NCBI GenBank assembly: GCA_024196135.1
Contig: JAMQCK010001211.1
Location: forward strand, 1 to 10,716
DNA: 10,716 bases
Direction of reading: 5' to 3'
Origin: Pleurotus ostreatus/Saccharomyces cerevisiae fusant
Lineage: Eukaryota; Opisthokonta
Below, piece after piece: positions 1-7,481 of this stretch. Within the stretch, counting starts at the first letter, position 1; each line of letters begins with the position of its first letter. Made by a program: the position numbers and the translations under genes. The notes under the pieces are model-generated. The model ran no database searches. It had not been told where the DNA came from and was given only the letters and a program-made list of their open reading frames with translations.

Positions 1-84
1 CCATTCAGCCGCGCGCCGACGGGTCCATGCACCATGTCTCATCGGCATGGTGACCGCACTTACCATTTCGGGCACAAAGGCATC

Positions 85-101
85 GTGCACCACCGGTGCA
101 C
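85..101. repeat. Perfect 7-bp inverted repeat next to the TATA box
   Basis: GTGCACC (85-91) and GGTGCAC (95-101) are exact reverse complements separated by three bases (92-94). The repeat ends one base before the TATAAA box of the zinc-finger gene. This placement would suit a dimeric transcription-factor site, but no specific factor can be named and chance is not excluded. Confidence 0.45.
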
Positions 102-102
102 G

Positions 103-108
103 TATAAA
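103..108 (+). promoter_or_regulatory. TATA box of the zinc-finger gene
   Basis: TATAAA lies 108 bases upstream of the chosen ATG at 211 and is followed by a pyrimidine-rich stretch (about 137-175), as is common around fungal transcription starts. A start of transcription about 30 bases downstream would fall near 130-140. That puts the upstream in-frame ATG at 127 at or before the mRNA start and favours translation from 211. Confidence 0.55.
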
Positions 109-210
109 GAGGGCTGAAGAAGGAGGATGCTTACACTTCAGAGCCCTCTCCTCCGTCTCCCTTTTACTCAACGACCGGCCAATCTTGCTCGTCCTCGCGC
201 TTTCACTACC

Positions 211-1895
211 ATGGCTGAAACGAACGCAAACTCCGGGAAGGGCGCCAAGAAGCATCCGTCAACACACGCACGAGACATCCCAGAACTCCCTCATGAATAT
301 GCCATTGCGCCCGAGTGGAGGCTAGAGTGTACTTCACGCTATTGGCAACCGCTCACGGTGGACTGTGGGCATGGTAATATGGCTAAACTCGTGGATGGCC
401 GCTGCATCTTCGAAGATGCGAATGGACAGCCTTGCAAGGTGGAAACATCATTTGGAAAAGCTGACTGGATAAAGCACTGTAGATCGCACGTAGCGGAGGA
501 ATTGCAGACGTCGCTGTAAGTGTGCCCAGTGATCTACCCTGAAGAGGGTTACTCACGCACGAAAGCAATTATCGATGCTCTTTCGCGGGGTGCGATTTCA
601 CAACTGCCCAGAAGGGTGGTGTTAAGACGCACTACGTGGCAATGCAGTCAGTATCCTCATCAATCCCCAGACGACCTGTTGGAGCTAACCACCTTTCACA
701 TGCTGGTAGTCTCAAACTCGAAGCGTACGTTTGCGAGTACTGTGGCGAAGGGTTCAGACGCCCGGACGCGAGAAGTAGGCATCTACCAAAATGCCCCAAG
801 GCGAAGGACAAGGCCCAACAGGGCGAACACCCGAGCGCGAACTCCACGGGTGCGCACGAGCCCGAAGGGACGACAACGGCAGCTGCCAAAACGAGCAGGA
901 AGGTGGCGAAAGGCGCACGCAGGAACACGGCGAAGGCGGGCCCTTCAGTTTCTTCACGAGAAGAGTCATCCCAGGCGCCCAAGAGAGCTGCACGTAAGCG
1001 CGAGAGGTCGATCTCCGGGCCGCGAGATATGCCGGTCAAATCGCGCAAGATGATAGTCGACGAGCGCAGGACGCGGGTTGACTCGCAGGGGGCGCCGGCC
1101 GCCCCGCACGAGGCGCCAGCCGCCGCACGCCCAAAGTCGCCGCTACCGACCTGGACGACGCTTCCCGAGCCCGCAGGTACCCCTGTTTGGCCCGCCGAAT
1201 CTTGTGCCCAAGAGTCCATCGATACTCAGCGGCGGGTTTCCGTCGCGCCAGCCGCTATGCGCGGGGATCCATTGACCCTTCGTGGGGCGTCTTTCTCCAG
1301 GCTCGGCTCGTCGACCCCCACGCGCGAGGGGTCCGTCGAGACGCTCGTACCGCGCGAATCGTCGGTCCCCCCACGTCATGCCTTTGTGCGCGAACGATCC
1401 ACATTCTCCAACGCGTCGACCCGCCTTTCTCGTCGCGACTCGCTGGCCACCTCGCCTCCCTATACACCTGTGGAAGGGATGTCTAGGCGGGCATCCTTTG
1501 CCTCGCTCGCCGCAACCGACGAGGAATCGGACGCGGGGGACCGTGCGTCTCAAAAGGCTGTCGCTAACGCTGTAGCGACCTACGGCGAGAACTACCTCGA
1601 CGATTTCTACAGGCGTCATAACGACCACACCGACGACGAGGGTACTGTGCAGGGCGAGGGGACGCCGTTCAAGCTCCCTGGCGGGCCGGGGGACTTTGAG
1701 ATGGTGGAGGAACGCGCTTACAATTCTGCACCGTACGATGGCGATGACGATGTGGAGGAGGTTCAGGACGACTCGGACTATGAAGATAATGATGATGAAG
1801 ATTATGACGACTGCGACGAGGAAAACGAGGAAGAGGTGGACGAGCTGGACTCGAATAACGGCGAGGAGGATCTGGTGGAGGAGAAGTCAATTTGA
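211..1895 (+). CDS. Putative C2H2-type zinc-finger protein with acidic C-terminus
   Basis: Proposed exons are 211-515, 566-646 and 710-1895 (523 codons plus TGA). Three zinc-ligand clusters are visible. Residues 65-93 have C-x9-C-x13-H-x3-H, with unusually wide cysteine spacing. Residues 106-129 have C-x4-C-x12-H-x4-H. Residues 137-157 have C-x2-C-x12-H-x3-C. The middle finger is complete only if intron 2 (647-709) is removed, because the last histidine codon spans the junction. Intron 1 has GTAAGT and intron 2 has a CTAAC branch site. The middle of the protein is Ser/Ala/Pro/Arg-rich with basic patches that could be nuclear signals, and three R-R-x-S motifs end at Ser306, Ser373 and Ser391. 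The last 52 residues (472-523) are mostly Asp/Glu. By family logic this is a nucleic-acid-binding, probably nuclear, regulator, but I do not recognise a named orthologue or target. The start at 211 has a good context (ACCATGG). An ATG at 127 would add 28 residues. Confidence 0.7.
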
Positions 1896-2354
1896 TGGGC
1901 CCCAGTTCAAGGTTGACTTCCAGGACGCTGATCCGCTTCATTATCATCTCTTCAAGTCACTGTCACGATCTTTTCTGACGACCGCCTTGATCGCCGATAC
2001 TCAATCCTTGCTTGTAATTTCCATAAGCTCCCTCTTATAATCGCTCTCAGTACTCTCGTTTTACTTCTACCTTACAAGCCTTTACTTTACCGACATCCCA
2101 CTGTCTTTATAGTGTACCTCGTCAATCAATCAAATCACACTCGTCTCGCTCTCAGCTTCAAATGCCAAGCCCTTCAAAACCTATCTCAGTATCGCATGTA
2201 TGCCTCCGAGCAGCTAATCTGTTACATTTTGTGTGCTTCTAGCTATCAGGTCTGATGGTTAGCTAAAGTGGCAGCGCAAATGCGATAGATCTGAAGTCGA
2301 ACTGTGACATCGGCAGAAGCCGAAAGAGGTAACGTGATGATCAAGCGGTCACAA
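1896..2354. other. Intergenic, 3' flank of the zinc-finger gene
   Basis: No protein gene is supported here. The stretch is AT-richer and pyrimidine-rich on the plus strand, as expected of a 3' UTR. It contains a TATA-like CTTTATAG (about 2105), a CT-rich run (about 2138-2160) and a short ATG frame at 2162. The frame is followed by an intron-like segment at 2198-2242: donor GTATGC, branch CTAATC, acceptor TTCTAG. After removal of that segment the frame stops within seven codons, so at most a 19-residue peptide is encoded. This could be a 3' UTR intron or a non-coding transcript. Confidence 0.4.
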
Positions 2355-2672
2355 TCACCCGAGCCGCTGCTCTTGTCTCCTGCTTTCATCATGGCTCAGT
2401 GCGCGCTTCTCAGTAGCTTTCGCGGAGTAGGACTTCCTCATGTCCGCCTTCTTGAGAAGTTGTAAATCAAGATACTGATCATCAGTTCCGGACAACCCTG
2501 CCAGTGCGAAGCGACCCTCGTCAATCGTGCGACAAGCAATCCGTGATCCTATGTCCGTCAATTCAGCTCGCCCATCCTCAGCATCCCATAGCTCAATCTG
2601 ACTCTTACCCTCTCCAAATGGAATATCTGCGCTTGCGAACGAAGAAATGAGATGGCGTGTCCCGCCCACGAT
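2355..2672 (-). CDS. Unrecognised ORF, possible last exon of a decayed or unresolved gene
   Basis: The minus strand is open for 105 codons from 2672 to a TGA at 2355. It is preceded directly by an acceptor-like GTTAG (2677-2673) with a CTGAC branch-like element upstream, so it reads as an internal-to-terminal exon. The predicted peptide is hydrophilic with ordinary composition. It has a segment IELWDAEDGRAELTDIG and ends in a Lys/Arg/Glu-rich tail (LLKKADMRKSYSAK). I cannot assign a family. Upstream, minus-strand segments at about 2900-2710 look protein-like in two frames (ARDPDTVLLTG and GSYTVFFVDGGQAY) but are broken by a stop (TGA at about 2856-2854) and a frame change, and no ATG-initiated model joins them cleanly. 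It may be a pseudogene, a real gene with introns I misplace, or a chance frame. An internal intron-like segment (GTAAGA donor, TTGAC branch, ATAG acceptor) also lies within the frame. Confidence 0.3.
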   Translation of the reverse strand: MVGGTRHLISSFASADIPFGEGKSQIELWDAEDGRAELTDIGSRIACRTIDEGRFALAGLSGTDDQYLDLQLLKKADMRKSYSAKATEKRALSHDESRRQEQRLG

Positions 2673-3232
2673 CTAACGACACCCATGAGCGCCGTCAGAT
2701 CAACCATCTACCCATGACTAGGGCATGACTTCCGAGTACGCTTGTCCACCATCCACGAAGAAGACTGTGTACGACCCGTGAGCAAGACTGTATCCGGATC
2801 TCTCGCTAGGTTGACAGCGGGCCTGAGGGAAGCAGCTGTCAGTGCAGCTGCTCTTCATTCAAAGGCTGATTTCGAGGCCATCTACCCGTACGTATGATCA
2901 TCACTAACGGGTTCGCTAGACTGAGCTTATCTTTCACTAGTATTGTCAAGATCAGCCTGCGGGGTAGACACGCTAGTCGCTATCGACCGCGACTGTTTTG
3001 CCCGCAACGTCCCTGTCGACCTTACTGGTCGCTCGTGAGTTGCTTCCTCCATGTCGGAACCTGCACTATCCCGAGGCGAGGGCTAGCGCCGTGTACAACG
3101 GAGAAGGATCCTCGACGTTTACAGCTCCATGTGCTCTCCCCGAACCAGGAATAGGCCTAATTTCCGCCCCGCCACAGGGACGACAGCGGAAACAGAGCGG
3201 ACGTTTGGCGCGTCGGGTGGCGGGAGGACGTT
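2673..3232. other. Region upstream of JEN1 with possible gene remnants
   Basis: No complete gene is supported. The minus strand carries scattered coding-like pieces. An ATG at 3052 heads a 41-codon frame, and a second frame over about 3045-2965 includes VDRDVAGKTVAVDSD before a stop. Several GT...AG pairs with plausible branch sites occur between these pieces. They could be upstream exons, or degraded exons, of the frame at 2355-2672. The right-hand part (about 3100-3232) is more GC-rich and probably belongs to the JEN1 promoter. Confidence 0.3.
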
Positions 3233-3238
3233 TATAAA
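3233..3238 (+). promoter_or_regulatory. TATA box of the JEN1-type gene
   Basis: TATAAA lies 186 bases before the ATG at 3419. About 30 bases further on is a pyrimidine-rich initiator-like stretch (CTCCTTTCCTTCCCC, about 3267-3281). No ATG occurs between this TATA box and 3419, so 3419 would be the first AUG of the message. Confidence 0.6.
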
Positions 3239-3418
3239 GGCGTAGTTGTCTGCGAGGGCGGGGCTGCTCCTTTCCTTCCCCGCGATCAGACAAGTCAAGG
3301 CTGCTAGTCGCGACGAGTACAAGCGGAAGAGCATCTAACGCACGAATCCGCTGACATCGTTGCCATCATCCCGTATTGACAAAGGAGGGCTACGAGCGAG
3401 CTGAGGAGGACCACCAGG

Positions 3419-5532
3419 ATGCCGTACTTTTTGCACAACCTGATCCCGAAGAGGGAGAAGCGGGAGGACCGTCGACCGATCTTGCAGGTGCTGGGGACCT
3501 TGACGTGGGTGCAGTGGGCGTTGTTCTTTTCGGGGTGAGTGCCGAGTTCGTGTGCAGTCGAAAGCGAGCAGCTGACTGACCCTGCCAGATGGCTAGCATG
3601 GACGTGCGACGCGATCGGTATGTGCTTGGGCGACCTCGTTGGGGCCACGCATTGACAGGACGACAGACTTCTTCTCCGTATCGCTCTCCGTTAAGCGCCT
3701 CTCCATTCAGTTTGGTGACCGCCCCATACACGACATTGTACGAGCACATCCCTCTCCCACTAGTCCATCCCTCACTTACGCCATCCCAGACGCAATCCAT
3801 TACACTCACCCTCCTTTTCCGCTCCGTTGGCGCCATCCTCTTCGGTACGTCCTGTCTCTCCCCATTTTACGCGTACCACCAACTCATTTCCACAGGCATC
3901 ATCTCTGACCGCTTCGGCCGCAAATGGCCTCTCGTCATTAACCTTCTCATCATCGCCGTCCTCGAACTGGGAGCCGGCTTCATGCAGACCTTCGCCCAAT
4001 TCCTCGCCCTGCGGTCGCTCTTCGGGATCGGCATGGGCGGCATCTGGGGCCTCGCCGCCGCGACTGCGCTCGAGAACCTGCCCGTCGAGGTGCGCGGGCT
4101 CGCAAGCGGGATCCTGCAGCAGGGCTACGCGGTCGGTTACCTCCTCGCAGCGGTGATTAACTTGAAGCTTGTGCCGAGCACGAGTGAGTCGTGGCGGACG
4201 CTGTTTTGGACGGCGGCGGGGATCTCGTTCTTTGCGGCGGGAGTGAGGTTGGTTCTGCCGGAGAGCGAGGTGTTCATCCGAGTGAGGGAGGCGAAGAGGG
4301 AGGCGGGGCTGGCGGGCGGCGCGGGCGAGAGTAGGACCAGGGTGTTCCTACGGGAGACGAGGCAAATGCTGAGGAAGCACTGGCTCTTGTGCATATATGC
4401 TGTATTGCTGATGAGCGGTGAGTGCGCTCTGGATCTGCGTGAGATCTACCGGAGACTGATCATCCTTACAGGCTTCAACTTCCTGTCGCACGGCAGCCAA
4501 GACCTGTACCCGACCTACTTGCAAGTGTCCAAGGGCTTCACCGATCACCAGGCCTCGGTCGCGACGATCATTGGCAACTGTGTGAGTACGCCCAGCAGCG
4601 CCCATATCAGTCCACTAATGCACCCTCAGGGCGCCATCGCCGGCGGAGTCCTCGCCGGCTTCCTCTCCCAATACCTTGGTCGCCGCCTCACCATCGTCGC
4701 CTTCGTCTGCCTTCTCGCGGCCTTCATTCCGCTCTGGATCTTGCCCAGCGGCTTCAGCGCGCTCGCTGCCGGCGCGTTCTGCGTGCAGTTTGGCGTGCAG
4801 GGGGCGTGGGGCGTGGTGAGTGCTTGCTTATTGTCGCTCACGATCTCGACGCAGGAAGTTGATCCGATAAACCATAGATCCCGATCCAGCTGGCAGAGAT
4901 GTCGCCGCCGGCGTTCAGGGCGACGTTCCCGGGGGTGGCGTATCAGCTGGGGAATGTGCGTATCTGCCCGTTCCTCGTCTTTACCTCCGATTCCCCAGTC
5001 GTCTTCTGTCCACTATTCTGACTCGCCACCCTTCAGATGGTCTCCTCTGCCTCCGCCCAGATCGAGGCCACGGGCGGTGATCACCAGCGCACCACGCTGA
5101 AGAACCCTGATGGCACACCCGTCATCAAGGACGGCCAGCCGGTCGATATCCCGGACTACGCGAAGGTGCAGGGGATCCTGATTGGCGTGGTCGCGGCGTT
5201 TGTGATTTTTATTACGATTGTGAGTGGGTGGTTCAACTGGTGTAAGGCTAGAGAGAGGATGGAGGATGGCATTGGCAACGTTGAAAAACATTACTGATTG
5301 CGTGCACCCCCAGATTGGCCCCGAGAACCATGGCTCGCACTTCGAACAGCCGGAGGTCTATGTGGAGGAGGGTGCGCACGATGGTGCCAAGGCTAGGGCG
5401 GGAGACATCGAGAGCGCTAGTGACGGTGACGCGGAGAAGGGTGGCAGAGTGGGCGAGAGCGAGGTCGTCGATTCGAGGCCTGCTAGCGTGAGGTATGATA
5501 ATGGGCAGTATGGGAGCGGGCAGAAGGCGTGA
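3419..5532 (+). CDS. JEN1: JEN1-type monocarboxylate/proton symporter (MFS)
   Basis: Ten exons: 3419-3534, 3589-3617, 3667-3714, 3764-3844, 3896-4417, 4472-4581, 4630-4815, 4878-4955, 5037-5219 and 5314-5532; 523 residues, about the family's usual length. The product is a plasma-membrane carrier of the major facilitator superfamily. Visible landmarks are GWLAWTCDAIDFF (39-51) in helix 1, the MFS motif-A loop SDRFGRK (95-101) and the JEN signature N-x2-S-H-x-S-Q-D-x3-T as NFLSHGSQDLYPT (268-280), which singles out lactate/pyruvate-type transporters. A charged central loop (about 220-250) and a hydrophilic, acidic C-terminal tail (from residue 452) follow the usual plan. An in-frame stop at 3377 and a purine at -3 support the start. 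The exon 3/4 junction is the least certain, with donor GTGACC and acceptor CACTAG chosen because they restore frame. Yeast Jen1 imports lactate, pyruvate and acetate and is glucose-repressed; the substrate here is inferred. Its 3' end faces the proline gene. Confidence 0.9.
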
Positions 5533-5703
5533 ACGATGTGGGGTCGGCTTATCACTTGGGCTTTGTGCTACGGGATCTTGATGTACTTGTAGGTCTAGGG
5601 TTTGTTGACTGGGTCGTATAGGGTGTCGCCAATTGATGAGACGAAGTGCTACAATCAATACTGGTACATTCGCTTAGTCGTATGAAGCGCTTTCACCAGC
5701 CGC
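5533..5703. terminator. Shared 3' flank between convergent JEN1 and PRO2
   Basis: A 171-base gap separates the two stop codons. It must hold both polyadenylation regions. It contains AT-rich patches such as CTACAATCAATACT (about 5649-5662) but no clear canonical AATAAA, which many fungal genes lack. The two transcripts may overlap tail to tail. Confidence 0.4.
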
Positions 5704-7275
5704 TCAGTAAGGCGCGCTCGCGCCCTCGATCTTTTTGTGCGTGAATGCCTTCTTCCCCGCGCCGTAGTCGCCGACTACATCACCCTTCCCCTTCAGCACG
5801 TACTTGTACGTCACCAACCCCTCCAACCCCACCGGCCCTCTCGCATGCATCTTCCCCGTGCTAATCCCCACCTCCGTCCCGAACCCATACCGAAACCCGT
5901 CCGCGAACCGCGAGCTCGCGTTCACAAACACGCCCGCGCTGTCCACGCCGCGGCAGAACGCGCTCGCCGACTCCTCGTCCTCCGTCACGATCACGTCCGT
6001 GTGATGCGACCCGTGCGCGTTGATGTGCGCGATGGCGGCGGGGAGGGAGGGGAGCGCGCGCACGGAGAGCGTGAGGGAGAGGTGCTCGGTGGTGAAGGAG
6101 GCGGGGGTGGCGGGGGTGGTGTGCGTGGCGAGGTTGGCGGGCGGGGATGGGAGGGAAGTGAGGGCGGCGAGGGTTGGGGGATCGCATTGGAGGTGGACGT
6201 TGGCGGCGAGAAGGGCGCGGGCGACGGTGGGCCAGAGGGTGGGGAGGAGGGATTCGTGGACGAGGAGGGTCTCAAGGGCGTTGCAGGCGGCGGGGTAGTT
6301 TGTCTGGGTGGGAGGGTCAATGGACGTTCTGGATTTGTAAGAGGGTTTCTGTGATTTACCTTGGAGTCCAGGACGACTTTGACCGCCTTCTCCGGGTCGG
6401 CCGATTCGTCGAGGAATGCGGAGCAGATGCCATCGGCGTGACCCATGACCGGGATGCGGGTGTTGTTTTGTATGTTGCGCACCAGCGCGTTGCTGCCGCG
6501 CGGGATGACCAGGTCGATGTAGGTGTCCAGAGCGAGCAGGGAGGAGACCTCCGCTCGTGTCTGAATAGTCTGAATATATGTTGCTGGTAGCTGTGTTTTG
6601 GCAAGTCCGGCGGAGATGGCCTGGGAGAGCAAGTCGGCGGTCCTGTTTGATTCTTTGCCACCCTTCAGGATGGCAGCGTTTCCTGTGTGACAGATCATTT
6701 TCGTTAGTAAATAAAGCCTGATAGGACGCAGGGGAGATTTGTTTGGATAGTAAGTGAGAGAACTATGGACGATTTCGCTTGCCTGATTTTATGGCCAATG
6801 CGGCGATATTGACTACCACTTCCGGCCGTGCCTCGAATATGACGAGCAGAACACCGATGGGGCACGATACGCGATAAAGATCCAAACCGTCGTCGAGCTC
6901 GCGAGCATATGAGACGTTCCCTGTCGGATCCGGCAGCGAAGCAACATCTGATATACCTTGAAGCATGGAGTCCCATTTATCGCCTTTGCCGAGGTCGAGG
7001 CGCTTGAGAAGGGCGTCGGACATGCGTCCAGCGTCGACTTCAGTTTGAGCTGCCTATAAGAGCATGCCAGTTGGAGAGAACTCCATGATAGTGCGATGGC
7101 TTGGGTGATTTACCTTCAAATCCTCCCGGTTAGCCGCGAGGATGCTATCCTTCTTGGCCTCAAGCTCGGCCTTGATAGCATCCAATGCCAGGCTGCGCTC
7201 GCTGGTGGGCAGCATCTGCGAGGCAGAGAAGGCTGCCTTCGCTTCTTTTGCTATAGTTTCTGCAGAGGAGGTCAT
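5704..7275 (-). CDS. PRO2: Gamma-glutamyl phosphate reductase (glutamate-5-semialdehyde dehydrogenase)
   Basis: Four exons on the minus strand: 7275-7114, 7053-6783, 6682-6360 and 6303-5704; 451 residues, close to yeast Pro2. The enzyme reduces gamma-glutamyl phosphate with NADPH to glutamate semialdehyde, the second step of proline synthesis from glutamate (EC 1.2.1.41), normally cytosolic. Landmarks are CPIGVLLVIFEARPEV, the substrate/cofactor region SGNAAILKGGKES (144-156), VIPRGSN and GHADGIC in exon 3, and the catalytic cysteine in YPAACNALE (Cys259). The C-terminal block GTEVGISTGKMHARGPVGLE is also present. Intron 2 (6782-6683) is a GC-AG intron, and splicing it gives exactly the family sequence SGNAAIL. 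A Pro/Ala/Thr-rich stretch (about 293-315) replaces the more ordinary sequence seen in yeast. The start is the first ATG of the conserved N-terminus. The gene is divergent from the isoaspartate methyltransferase, and a Gcn4-type TGAGTCA lies 28 bases upstream of the ATG. Confidence 0.95.
6683..6782 (-). other. GC-AG intron of PRO2
   Basis: The donor is TCAG|GCAAGC and the acceptor CACACAG|GAAAC, 100 bases apart. No GT donor nearby restores the frame, while this junction gives the conserved KSGNAAILKGG. A perfect TACTAAC branch sequence lies on the minus strand at 6709-6703, about 20 bases before the acceptor. Confidence 0.85.
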
Positions 7276-7302
7276 GATGGTGGACGAAGAGTCGTAAAGT
7301 GC

Positions 7303-7309
7303 TGAGTCA
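7303..7309. promoter_or_regulatory. Gcn4/Cpc1-type site TGAGTCA
   Basis: This is an exact match to the TGA(C/G)TCA bZIP consensus used by the general amino-acid control regulators Gcn4 (yeast) and Cpc1/CpcA (filamentous fungi). It lies 28 bases upstream of the ATG of an amino-acid biosynthetic gene. It may fall inside the 5' UTR. A seven-base match over this interval has a modest chance probability of a few percent. Confidence 0.4.
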
Positions 7310-7343
7310 CTTCGGGAAGCAAGTCACAGAAATTGAACTTCAC

Positions 7344-7349
7344 CACGTG
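7344..7349. promoter_or_regulatory. E-box CACGTG
   Basis: A palindromic CACGTG lies 69 bases upstream of the PRO2 start, in the shared promoter. In fungi such sites bind bHLH factors (Cbf1- or Pho4-like). A six-base palindrome in 374 bases is not rare by chance, so the assignment is weak. Confidence 0.25.
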
Positions 7350-7416
7350 CTCTTCCGCCGGCAATCAGCGGCTTCAGACATTCGCCACATCACGGAAGCT
7401 TTTCTCCTCCCTCATC

Positions 7417-7481
7417 ATGTTCGATAATCCATATCGCCATCTATCATAATGGTATACTTGGAAGCCCAGGGCACGGGTTGA
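7417..7481 (+). other. Two overlapping upstream ORFs in the methyltransferase leader
   Basis: A ten-codon frame starts with ATG at 7417 and ends at TAA 7447-7449. The next ATG (7449-7451) overlaps that stop as TAATG and heads a second ten-codon frame ending at TGA 7479-7481. If transcription starts in the pyrimidine-rich run just upstream, both lie in the 5' leader of the gene that begins at 7650 and could lower its translation. The transcription start is unknown. Confidence 0.3.

Noticed and set aside
58..83. Minus-strand ATG at 83 followed by a GTAAGT donor, as the first exon of a divergent gene leaving the window on the left
   Set aside because: The exon would be 20 bases long, the promoter is not visible and nothing further can be read before the window edge.
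127..210. Longer N-terminus of the zinc-finger protein from ATG 127
   Set aside because: It lies only about 20 bases after the TATA box and the extra 28 residues look like translated pyrimidine-rich leader. ATG 211 has a much better context.
1143..1628. Minus-strand frame of about 160 codons inside the zinc-finger gene
   Set aside because: Antisense shadow. Composition is Gly/Arg-rich and no start or splice context supports it.
2959..3263. Three matches to the CreA/Mig1 carbon-repression core (SYGGRG) upstream of JEN1: 2959-2964 plus, 3167-3172 minus, 3258-3263 plus
   Set aside because: JEN1 genes are glucose-repressed in yeast, so the idea is attractive. In GC-rich DNA about three such degenerate hexamers are expected in 460 bases over both strands, so they carry no weight alone.
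3589..5100. One uninterrupted plus-strand reading frame of about 500 codons through the JEN1 region
   Set aside because: It misses the conserved first helix, reads through two stop-free introns (3845-3895, 4418-4471) and ends in wrong-frame Arg/Ser-rich sequence after 4815. The spliced ten-exon model restores the whole family sequence.
5737..6354. Plus-strand open frame of about 200 codons opposite PRO2
   Set aside because: Gly/Glu/Arg-rich antisense shadow of a GC-rich exon. The minus-strand frame encodes the conserved enzyme.
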